Of a DNA stretch of 64,000 bases, positions 43,415 through 51,007 are shown in pieces. The translations under genes and the position numbers were made by a program. This DNA comes from Rhodococcus erythropolis NBRC 15567 (lineage in GTDB: Bacteria; Actinomycetota; Actinomycetes; Mycobacteriales; Mycobacteriaceae). A model generated the notes under the pieces. It saw only the letters and a list, made by a program, of their open reading frames with translations. It was not told where the DNA came from and did no database searches. Location: contig NZ_BCRM01000001.1 in assembly GCF_001552595.1 (NCBI RefSeq), positions 372,001 to 436,000 on the forward strand, given 5' to 3'. Within the stretch, counting starts at the first letter, position 1; every line of letters begins with the position of its first letter.

Positions 43415-45004
43415 TCAGCGGACGTAACGCAGATTTGCCGTCATGCCGGCCTCGAAGTGGTAGGCGTTGTGGCAGTGGAACATCCACTCGCCGGGATTGT
43501 CGGCGTCGAACTCGATGGCAAGCTCGGTGCCGGGTAGGACGTTGACGGTGTCGCGGCGAAGTCCGCCGTAATCCGGTACCGCAAACGTGTGGCCGTGGGT
43601 GTGCATGGGGTGCCACATCGTGGACGTGTTCTTCATCGTGATCCGGACCCGTTCGCCCTGTTTCATGACGAGCTTGCCCGCATCGGCTCCCGCCATTCCC
43701 CAGACGTACCGATCGCCGGCCTGGATCAATTCGATGTGGTAGTCGCGATCAGGCGACTTCGTCTCGAGCCGTGCGGATTCCGTGGGCCGGAGTTCGCTTT
43801 CGGTGACCAGTCGGCCGGCCAGTTCCGAGAGGTTTCCGCCCACATCCGGATTCGCCAGCGCCAACGCGTCGGTGCTGCGTAGGACGGTCGACGCATAACC
43901 ATCTCGGCCCTCGACCTTCGCCACCACCGGCCATGTTCCCGACTTCACCGTCACCAGTACGTCGTAGCGTTGGGCCATTCCGACGATGATGGTGTCGGCG
44001 GGAGTTGGTTCCACGTCGTAGCCATCGGTAGCGACGATTGTCATCTCGTGACCGGCCACCGCAAACCGGTACGGAGTTTCGGCGGCTGCGTTGATGATTC
44101 GCAGTCGAAGGGTCGAACCGGGCGCTGCAGTGACGACAGCAGGATCGTTGGGTGGCCGCCCGTTGATCAAGTGCAGTGGATACGCGATGTGTTGAGTCAT
44201 CCCGCCGAGTGGTTCGGAAGAACCGTGTCCACCGCTCACCAACTGTTGCGCGACGGACATGTCGGCTTCCGAGTGTTCCGCCGGAGTCGTTGCCCCACCG
44301 CCGTGTCCGCCGTGCCCGCCCGAAATTGCCGGGTTCAGGGCCATCAGGACGGAATCCGGTGTGGTACCCAATCCGTCGAGCCAGTCGTCGAGCACCAGAA
44401 CGGCATCGGCGTCGGCCCCGGTGATGTCGTTCGGGTCCTCGACGATCATGGCGCCGAAGAGCCCCCGATCGGCTTGTAATCCGCTGTGCGAGTGGTACCA
44501 GTACGTTCCCGGATCCGGTGCGATGAAGTTGTACTCGAAACTCGAACCGGCGCCGATGGGTGCCTGCGTGGTGGGTGCCGCGCCGTCCATGTCGTTGCGG
44601 ATTCGAATTCCGTGCCAGTGCAGTGTTGTTTCGGCGTCGAGGCCGTTCTGGACGCTGACGTTCACCCGGTCACCGGACTTCAGCCGAAGTTCCGGAGCCA
44701 CCGCAGCGCCTCCGTACGTCCACGTGTCCACGAGGCGTCCGCCAAGATCTACCGTCGAGAATCCGGCGGCAAGGGCAAACGCAGCGGTGGTCCCGTTCCA
44801 GGCTCGCGCCGATTCTGCGGCGGCAACTTCGGGGTCGGTGGGCAGGATGTAGTCGAGATCGGTCGTGGGCGTCGGAGATGCTGCAGTGGAACTGCATCCG
44901 GCAATCGTCCCCATTGCGCCGAGCCCGAGTGCTCCGGCGCCGAGTGCTCCCAAACTCAGGAAGCGGCGCCGGCCCATCACCACACCGGATCCGGGACGAC
45001 TCAT
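43415..45004 (-). CDS. Multicopper oxidase of the amine operon (TAT lipoprotein)
   Basis: A 529-residue multicopper oxidase. The twin-arginine leader (GRRRFLSLGA, from residue 11) ends in a lipobox with C37. HWHG, YWYHSHSG, HPMHTHGH and HCH (510-512) with H516 and M521 are all present. It contains a GGHGGHGGG insert and is a close paralogue of the oxidase at 35549-37096. Its ATG overlaps the stop of the heavy-chain gene, so it is made together with the amine dehydrogenase. It may take electrons from the cupredoxins and reduce oxygen, or it may take part in cofactor maturation. Confidence 0.88.
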   Translation of the reverse strand: MSRPGSGVVMGRRRFLSLGALGAGALGLGAMGTIAGCSSTAASPTPTTDLDYILPTDPEVAAAESARAWNGTTAAFALAAGFSTVDLGGRLVDTWTYGGAAVAPELRLKSGDRVNVSVQNGLDAETTLHWHGIRIRNDMDGAAPTTQAPIGAGSSFEYNFIAPDPGTYWYHSHSGLQADRGLFGAMIVEDPNDITGADADAVLVLDDWLDGLGTTPDSVLMALNPAISGGHGGHGGGATTPAEHSEADMSVAQQLVSGGHGSSEPLGGMTQHIAYPLHLINGRPPNDPAVVTAAPGSTLRLRIINAAAETPYRFAVAGHEMTIVATDGYDVEPTPADTIIVGMAQRYDVLVTVKSGTWPVVAKVEGRDGYASTVLRSTDALALANPDVGGNLSELAGRLVTESELRPTESARLETKSPDRDYHIELIQAGDRYVWGMAGADAGKLVMKQGERVRITMKNTSTMWHPMHTHGHTFAVPDYGGLRRDTVNVLPGTELAIEFDADNPGEWMFHCHNAYHFEAGMTANLRYVR

Positions 45005-46320
45005 CGGAGTACTTCTGGTGTGATCAACCCGCTGACATCACCGACGTTGCCCGAGACATCGACGGAACTGACCTGCTCGCCGGTGCTCGCGTTGTAACCC
45101 ACGATCTTCTGCGGAGCGGAGCCTTCGACCTCAGGTGCCGAACCGAGCACGTAGAACGTGGCGCCGTCGACGGAAAAGGTCATGCTCTTGATGTCTGTCA
45201 AGCCGAGGTCTGCCAGCGTCAAGCTCTTCACCGGGGCGAAGGTCGTTGCGTCGGACAAGTCGATCTTGACCAGTGAGCCTCCCCGAGCAGAGTCCGGATG
45301 AATAGCCGTGTCCGTGTACGCGATTGCGAGCCGGGTTGCGTCGGCATTGATGACGTTCTCCGAGAATCGACCGGAGTCCTGCCCGGCGTTTCCGATCGGC
45401 TTGACACCTTCCTGAGGCAGTCCGTTGGAGAAGTCGAAGACGTACACATCGCCGTTCTCACTGACCAGCAAGGCTTTTTGTGCTTCCGATGCCCACGTGA
45501 CCTTGCGGGTGGAGACAAAATCCTCGGGTAGGACCTTGCTTCGGGCGGTTTCCTTCGGAACACCGTCGTCACCGATCGTGACGTGCAGCAGTTCCCGGGT
45601 GTCCTCGCAGACGCTGTACAGCTCGTGATCGACCATCCACGTGAACGGACCGCAGCCGACTATCTGGAGTGCACCGGTCGCTTCCTTCTTCTCGAGGTCG
45701 ACCACTCTGATTCCGTACAAACCGTCGTCCCACGTGACGAAGAACTTGCCGTCGGACGTCACGGCGTTCGAGCCGGGACGGGAATGTACGCGTGCGACGT
45801 CCGGAAGCACGACCTCGGCTGGTTCCAGCAGGTTTCCGGAGTAGGTGCTGACCGTGAAATCTGCTGCGCCGCGGGAACCTCGGGGGCGCCACACCTCGGC
45901 AGCGAGCACCGCAGGATCCTCGGCGGAATCCCCGACGAATCCGTGAATGACCGGGTCCCAGATACCCGGGCCGACTGTGATTCGGCTCTCGGCCACACCG
46001 GTTTTCGGATCGATGACGTTGACGCTGAGCTCGAGCTGGCCGAATCCACCTTCGACGCCCAGCAAGCGGTCAGCTGCGATCGGGGTGATCGAACCGACGT
46101 GCAATGGCTCGGGAATGGTATCGCCGATTTCCTGGTCGTCGTGACCGAGGGAGATCCCCTCGCCCGGAGCAGTGAACGGAACTGTCGGATAGGTGACATC
46201 GCCTGTGCTGGAGGGTTCGTCGTTGTCGGACGAACTGCAACCGGCCAGTGCGAGTACGACGGTGAGTGGGATGACGGCAACGGCGGGGCGCGCCAGTTTT
46301 CGGGTTCGCGAACTGCTCAT
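45001..46320 (-). CDS. mauB: Amine dehydrogenase heavy (beta-propeller) chain, MauB-like lipoprotein
   Basis: A 439-residue protein with a lipobox LAGC (C28) and repeated beta-propeller blades with short Asp-rich turns, of the methylamine-dehydrogenase heavy-chain family. It is about 40 residues longer than Gram-negative MauB because of the lipoprotein leader and a low-complexity linker. ATG 46320 overlaps the MauA-like stop (ATGA), giving equimolar subunits. Identification rests on position after the light chain and on the overall fold; blade-by-blade homology was not checked. Confidence 0.75.
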   Translation of the reverse strand: MSSSRTRKLARPAVAVIPLTVVLALAGCSSSDNDEPSSTGDVTYPTVPFTAPGEGISLGHDDQEIGDTIPEPLHVGSITPIAADRLLGVEGGFGQLELSVNVIDPKTGVAESRITVGPGIWDPVIHGFVGDSAEDPAVLAAEVWRPRGSRGAADFTVSTYSGNLLEPAEVVLPDVARVHSRPGSNAVTSDGKFFVTWDDGLYGIRVVDLEKKEATGALQIVGCGPFTWMVDHELYSVCEDTRELLHVTIGDDGVPKETARSKVLPEDFVSTRKVTWASEAQKALLVSENGDVYVFDFSNGLPQEGVKPIGNAGQDSGRFSENVINADATRLAIAYTDTAIHPDSARGGSLVKIDLSDATTFAPVKSLTLADLGLTDIKSMTFSVDGATFYVLGSAPEVEGSAPQKIVGYNASTGEQVSSVDVSGNVGDVSGLITPEVLR

Positions 46321-47018
46321 GATCCGGCACCGACCTTGGGGCGCTCGGCCGGTCGAGTCTGGCAGTCCTCACCGATGATGGGCGCCATCGTGCAGGTGTA
46401 TGCCTGAGACTCGTCGGAGACACACCAGATGATTTCCTGGTCGTAGCTTCCGGAGACCGGGTTGTACATCACGGCCTGCATGTCCGGTTCGCCGCAGAAT
46501 GCGTTGGAACACGAAGGTGCACCGCAGCAGTCGTAGTAGGCGATCAGATAGGTCTTGCCGGTATCAGGGTTGGTGCAGCATCCGACCCAGAACTCTGCGC
46601 CGGGCTTGCTGCCGGGGGCGCAGGTGGTGACACCGCCGCCGTTGCATGCGGCACAGGACGTTCCGTCCATGTTGCACCAGCGCCAGTACTCGCACTCGGC
46701 CGGATCTTTACCGTCGTAGACAGGGACAAGAGGTTCGGGGCCAGGTGCCGGCGCAGGAACCTCGGGCTCTTGGGCGAAGGCACTACGTGTCACAGGAAGT
46801 GTGCTGATCAGCGCCACTCCTGACACACCCATGGTCCACTTGCCGATCCGACTGATCATGGAGCGCCGCGAAACTCGTTCGGAGAGTTTGCGTCCGGTTC
46901 GACTGGTGAGCGAACCGCCCTGGCCCGCCATCCATTCGGCCTGGGCCTGAACTGTCGCCTCGTCGACGGGATATCGATTCTCCGTCATGTTGTGCTGCGG
47001 GAATTCATTGTCGTCCAA
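46317..47018 (-). CDS. mauA: TTQ-dependent amine dehydrogenase light chain (MauA-like), TAT-exported
   Basis: A 233-residue light chain. A long N-terminal region with a twin-arginine leader (RR at 51-52) precedes a cysteine-rich domain. The two tryptophans that are crosslinked to make tryptophan tryptophylquinone are W144 (EFWVGCC) and W198 (EIIWC). Catalytic aspartates correspond to D118 (NMDGT) and D163 (YYDCC). Fourteen cysteines are in the mature part, two more (one at 148, one at 219) than in the Paracoccus protein, which has twelve. TTG 47018 is chosen because AGGAG lies 7 nt upstream; ATG at residue 11 is an alternative. The substrate is a primary amine, not necessarily methylamine. 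Confidence 0.85.
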   Translation of the reverse strand: MDDNEFPQHNMTENRYPVDEATVQAQAEWMAGQGGSLTSRTGRKLSERVSRRSMISRIGKWTMGVSGVALISTLPVTRSAFAQEPEVPAPAPGPEPLVPVYDGKDPAECEYWRWCNMDGTSCAACNGGGVTTCAPGSKPGAEFWVGCCTNPDTGKTYLIAYYDCCGAPSCSNAFCGEPDMQAVMYNPVSGSYDQEIIWCVSDESQAYTCTMAPIIGEDCQTRPAERPKVGAGS

Positions 47019-47063
47019 CGATTTTCTCCTGATTCGTGAAGAGGATCGAACTGTGCAGGAAGA

Positions 47064-47672
47064 TCAGGCCGCGCTGCCGGATTTCGCCTGGGCATGAAGG
47101 TGCTGGAGTGAGGGAGTGCCGGATTCGAGCGCATTGAGCAGGCTTTCCACCTGAGCCATGTGATTGCACAGGCCCTTTCCTCGGATCTTGCCGTGCTCGT
47201 CGAGAATCACGCCGTACGGAGTGGTGCCCACCTGGTACGCGATACCGACGTCTCGAGCGTCGATGTAACTGAGCTCGGAACCGATCCCGCTGCCGGCCAG
47301 GAACTCGCGATGCTCTTCGGGTGTTCCGTCGGAGATGATGATCACGTCGAGATCCGATTCGGCTCGGGCCATTGCCCTTACGCCGGGAAGAAGGCTCTTG
47401 CACGTCGAGCAACTCGGAGCGGTGAACAGCAGGAGTTGCGGCTTGTCGCGGTGACCACCGACTCCGACGGTCCGTCCGTCCTGATCGATGAGACCGGCAA
47501 ACGACGGGCCGGCCTGTTCGACCTTGGGCCCGGTATCCATCATCCGGGCACCGAGAGGTCCGAGACGTACTTGTACGCGGCCGATTTCACGAGCCAGAGC
47601 AAGAACCATCAAGAACAGTACGGCTACGGCGATCACCAGGATCACTGTCGCGACAAGGAGGAAAGTGGTCAT
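47064..47672 (-). CDS. mauD: MauD-like thioredoxin-fold maturation protein
   Basis: A 202-residue protein with an N-terminal membrane anchor (1-28) and a thioredoxin-like domain holding the CSTC redox motif (C88-C91). MauD proteins are needed to form the six disulfides of the MauA subunit. It lies 43 nt after MauE and 45 nt before MauA, as in classical mau clusters (mauE-mauD-mauA). Confidence 0.85.
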   Translation of the reverse strand: MTTFLLVATVILVIAVAVLFLMVLALAREIGRVQVRLGPLGARMMDTGPKVEQAGPSFAGLIDQDGRTVGVGGHRDKPQLLLFTAPSCSTCKSLLPGVRAMARAESDLDVIIISDGTPEEHREFLAGSGIGSELSYIDARDVGIAYQVGTTPYGVILDEHGKIRGKGLCNHMAQVESLLNALESGTPSLQHLHAQAKSGSAA

Positions 47673-47715
47673 CGTGGTAGTCCTGCCTTCGAGTTTTCAG
47701 TGGTGGGGATGTGAG

Positions 47716-48306
47716 TCACGAGCCGTACCGGGACGCGGTTTCGGCGGTTCGGAGGCGGATGGAGGCGCTCGACAGGTAGTCGTCGACCGGGCGTCGTCCG
47801 AGGTGGACCACCGAACGAATCTGTGCGAGAGCAACTCCCGCCAGAACGAGGAGGAATCCGAAGGTCGCCGCCACGACCTGGACGCCGATCTCAGCCTGTC
47901 CGGCGGTGACCGACAGTGCCACAGCGATCACCGCGAGTGTTCCGGCGCGAACGGCGTGGAACCATCCGATACGCGGAATCTCGCCGACTCCGAATGCAAA
48001 ACATCCGCAGTCCAGATCGCGTCGCCCACGCAGGAGGTTGATCGTGAGGCCCGTGAAGAACGACGCGAACATGATGGCAGCAACCAAGGCGGCGAGGCGA
48101 TGGGCCACGCCGAGAACCAGAAGGATGCCTACGACGGTTTCCGCGACGGGAAGGATGCGAGCGATCGGTACTTCGAGTCGCACAGGCAACACTTTGTATC
48201 CGCGCACCGAACGAAGGACCCCGTCGTGGTCGTTCAGCTTGGGAATGCCGGCGAGCAGGAGAACAAATCCGATGATCGTCGAAGTGGTGGCGCTGACCAA
48301 GTCCAT
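47716..48306 (-). CDS. mauE: MauE-like membrane protein
   Basis: A 196-residue membrane protein of the MauE/DoxX family with four membrane segments and a conserved DCGCF motif (C100, C102), expected to act with MauD. The ATG at 48306 is preceded by GGAGG. It is the first gene of the amine operon. Together MauE and MauD should deliver disulfide bonds to the light chain outside the membrane. Confidence 0.83.
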   Translation of the reverse strand: MDLVSATTSTIIGFVLLLAGIPKLNDHDGVLRSVRGYKVLPVRLEVPIARILPVAETVVGILLVLGVAHRLAALVAAIMFASFFTGLTINLLRGRRDLDCGCFAFGVGEIPRIGWFHAVRAGTLAVIAVALSVTAGQAEIGVQVVAATFGFLLVLAGVALAQIRSVVHLGRRPVDDYLSSASIRLRTAETASRYGS

Positions 48307-48654
48307 GCTTCCTCCGTTCCTCTCGGGTAGTGCCGGTGGTGTGTGGGACACATCCTGTACGGGCGATGCTGCGAATCCGCGTCGACCGCGCTACGCCTGG
48401 ACGAGGTGCAACTGAGAGAGCAGTTGTCGTGTGAGAATCGGAGAACTCGCAGGTCAAGGTGCTGCCGGAGGGTCCGGATACCGTCGGCCGCCCTTGATCC
48501 GGCATGACGCTGGGTGGGAAACAGAGTCGGATTCTCACTTGAAAGTTCTGTGCGCGCCATCGTGGAAACTGCGCGGAAACATAAGCGGACTAACTTGACC
48601 GAATTCTGACAATTCGCTCGTAGGTTCGGGCCTGGACGCGACGGACGGTGACAC
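48307..48654. other. Divergent intergenic region between the amine operon and the APC permease
   Basis: About 350 nt without a gene. Possible elements: TTGACC (48595-48600), and a 5-bp inverted repeat GAATT-CTGAC-AATTC (48601-48615) directly after it, which could be a regulator site (for example for the IclR protein encoded downstream). A -10 box is not clear; TAGGTT at 48621-48626 would need a 20-nt spacer. The start of the mau transcript was not identified. Confidence 0.45.
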
Positions 48655-50223
48655 ATGGCCGTGAGTGCGGCACTGCGTGCAGCGATCACGCGAGCGCAGA
48701 ATGCGGATCAACACAGTGAGCCCGTGTTCTCCCCGCTCCGTGGTCTCGGACGAGGACGTTTGACCCCGATCGACCTGTTGGGGCAATCACTCTCCACGAT
48801 CGCTCCGGCAACGGGAATGGTGTTCATCGCCCTGTGGATGATCACCTACAGTCCCGGCTACGTCGGGTTGGCTGCGATTGCTGCGACAACTTCGGCGGTG
48901 TTTCTCGTTGCGTTCTGCATCACTCAATTCACGCGGAGACTGGCCGCAGCAGGATCGTTGTACAGCTTCGTCTTCCAAGGCTCCGGTATCCGGGCGACCC
49001 TGACGGCGGGCGCCGGTATCCGGGCGACACTGACGGCGGGAGCCGCACTGGTACTCGGGTATCTCGGAATCTCGGTTTCGGTTTTCTCGCAGGCAGTTCC
49101 GAGTCTGCTCGATACCATCGCCATTGTCGGCCCCGACGTGCGAGGAACTGCCGCGACGGTGATCACGACGGTGGCGATTGCCCTGGCCGTCGCGTGGATT
49201 GCAGTGCGCGGCGTCCGGTTCGCCACCCGAGCGATCCTGGTCGTCGAAGCGTGCTCGTTGATTCTCATCGTCGTGGTCATGCTGGCGACGCACAGTGACA
49301 CGACAACTGCTGTTGCCCTGCCGAATCCGTCGCTGAGTGCAGTTCCGTTTCTCGCGATGCTGACGGTGCTCAGCATGGCGGGCTTCGAAAGTTCGGCCTT
49401 CTTCGGCCCGGAAGCGAAGCGACCACTCATCAGCGTCACACGCACGGTTCTCATTTCGCCGATCATCTGCGGGGTCCTCTTCGTTTTTGCGGCCTGGGCG
49501 GCGATGACCGGCCACGGCGCGACGATCGTCGGAGCGTACTTCGAGGGAACGGCATCCGGGGCCAGCGCGGAGGTGGTTCTGGCAGTCAAGATCGGAATGA
49601 CGTGTTCCTGGTTCGCATCCACTCTCGGTTGTGCGCAGGCGGGTTCGCGGTTGTTGTACTCGATGGGGATCGAACGGGTACTGCCTGCGCCGCTCGCTCG
49701 CGTGCACAGACGGTTCCGCACCCCGTACGTTGCGGTACTTGCGTTCGTCGCGGTAAGTGCGGCAGGCGTATTCATCTATTCGGATACGGTTCGCGACGAT
49801 TCGGGATCCTTCGACGGCGTGGTGGAGACCGCGTTGGTCTGCGCTTACACGCTGGTGGCCTTTGCTTCGTGGAAGTTCTTGCGCCGAATCGGGGAACATA
49901 CGTCGCTGACCCGGATATGCACCCTGTCCGTGAGTACCGCCGGTGCTGGTCTACTGGTCTACATCGTTCTCGACGGTGCGGTTCACGGGATGTGGGCACT
50001 GCCGATCGCTGCTCTTGCTGTTGCGGTGTCGGGGACAGTGTGGAGTTCATTGCTTCGAAGAGCCAGACCGGAAAGCCTTCTGATGGTCGGCGCTTTCGAC
50101 AGCGTCGAGACGGCGGACCTGTTGCCCGGTGCTGGCACTCTGCTGATCGACGGTGACGGGCGAAGGCGACTCGTTCCGGATCGTGGGACCGCCGAGGGTG
50201 ACTCGCCGGAGCATGGGCGGTGA
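48655..50223 (+). CDS. APC-family amino acid/polyamine permease
   Basis: A 522-residue APC transporter with about 12 membrane segments and a hydrophilic C-terminal tail. The TPIDLLGQSLSTIAPATGMVF start and SMAGFESSAFFGPEAKRP motif are typical of the family. It diverges from the amine operon, so it may import the amine substrate or the aldehyde product. A 30-bp in-frame tandem duplication adds ten residues (GIRATLTAGA) near residue 110. Its stop overlaps the next gene start (GTGA). Confidence 0.86.
   Translation: MAVSAALRAAITRAQNADQHSEPVFSPLRGLGRGRLTPIDLLGQSLSTIAPATGMVFIALWMITYSPGYVGLAAIAATTSAVFLVAFCITQFTRRLAAAGSLYSFVFQGSGIRATLTAGAGIRATLTAGAALVLGYLGISVSVFSQAVPSLLDTIAIVGPDVRGTAATVITTVAIALAVAWIAVRGVRFATRAILVVEACSLILIVVVMLATHSDTTTAVALPNPSLSAVPFLAMLTVLSMAGFESSAFFGPEAKRPLISVTRTVLISPIICGVLFVFAAWAAMTGHGATIVGAYFEGTASGASAEVVLAVKIGMTCSWFASTLGCAQAGSRLLYSMGIERVLPAPLARVHRRFRTPYVAVLAFVAVSAAGVFIYSDTVRDDSGSFDGVVETALVCAYTLVAFASWKFLRRIGEHTSLTRICTLSVSTAGAGLLVYIVLDGAVHGMWALPIAALAVAVSGTVWSSLLRRARPESLLMVGAFDSVETADLLPGAGTLLIDGDGRRRLVPDRGTAEGDSPEHGR
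48983..49042 (+). repeat. 30-bp in-frame tandem duplication in the permease gene
   Basis: Units 48983-49012 and 49013-49042 are identical at 28 of 30 positions, encoding GIRATLTAGA twice. The unit length is a multiple of three, so the frame is kept. Confidence 0.9.
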
Positions 50224-51005
50224 CCGCGGACCGTGCAACCGCTGGTCCACGATCAGGCAAACAGATCGGCGACGAGACCCACTTCAGTGGACAACAACCG
50301 CGTGCGGTTCAGAAGGCGCTGGGGATGCTCGAGGCGGTGGCTCATCTGGGACCGGGAACAACCGCGAAGGAGATCGCCACTTTTGCAGGCGTTCCATCGG
50401 CCACGGCGTACCGGATGCTGAATCTGCTGGTGGCGGAGGGCTTTCTCGTGCGGGTGCCGGACCTGTCAGGGTTCGCGTTGGGGCGTCGGACTGCCGAGCT
50501 CTCGCATGCGGCGTCGTCGAGTGGTCCGGCGCCGACGCTGCACGAGCGCGTCGAGGACATGCGGACACACACGAGGTTCGGATTGCACGTCGCGTCATTC
50601 GCCGGTGGGCGCTTGCGGTTCGTCGACAAGGATCCGGATCACGAGATCATCGGAATAGCGGCACTGGCCAAGAACCTTCACGCGAATGCGCTGGGGAAGG
50701 TTCTGTTGGCGCACGACGAGCGGTTGCTTTCGGGTTTGGAACTTCGCCGGGTCACGGAGTTCACCCTCGGTGATTTCGATGCGTTGTATGAGCAGCTGAG
50801 GTCTGTTCGCCTGCAGGGTTTTGCATTCGAGAACCAGGAATGCCGCCTGGGTCGATCCGCAGTGGCAGTACCGGTTCGAGATCACGCAGACCAGGTGGCA
50901 GGCGGGTTGTGTGTTCAGGGAGCGAGCGGGCGAGTGACGGATGAGGATCGAGAGTTGGTCGGTTTTCTACTCGATTGTGCGCGTCAGCTCACCGGATTGC
51001 TCTGA
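50220..51005 (+). CDS. IclR-family regulator
   Basis: A 261-residue IclR protein. The winged helix (VQKALGMLEAVAHLGPGTTAKEIATFAG) is near residues 30-57 and the effector domain contains ANALGKVLLAHDERL. It is coupled to the APC permease (GTGA overlap), so it probably regulates amine or amino-acid uptake and, given the shared intergenic region, possibly the mau-type operon as well. Confidence 0.88.
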   Translation: MTADRATAGPRSGKQIGDETHFSGQQPRAVQKALGMLEAVAHLGPGTTAKEIATFAGVPSATAYRMLNLLVAEGFLVRVPDLSGFALGRRTAELSHAASSSGPAPTLHERVEDMRTHTRFGLHVASFAGGRLRFVDKDPDHEIIGIAALAKNLHANALGKVLLAHDERLLSGLELRRVTEFTLGDFDALYEQLRSVRLQGFAFENQECRLGRSAVAVPVRDHADQVAGGLCVQGASGRVTDEDRELVGFLLDCARQLTGLL

Positions 51006-51007
51006 CG

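Noticed and set aside
41711-48654. A mobile element carrying the amine operon
   Set aside because: No integrase, transposase, tRNA or flanking repeats were seen; operon base composition seems like the neighbours.
48787-49899. A 370-residue minus-strand frame opposite the APC permease
   Set aside because: Very Arg/Asp/Asn/His-rich translation, antisense to the clear permease.
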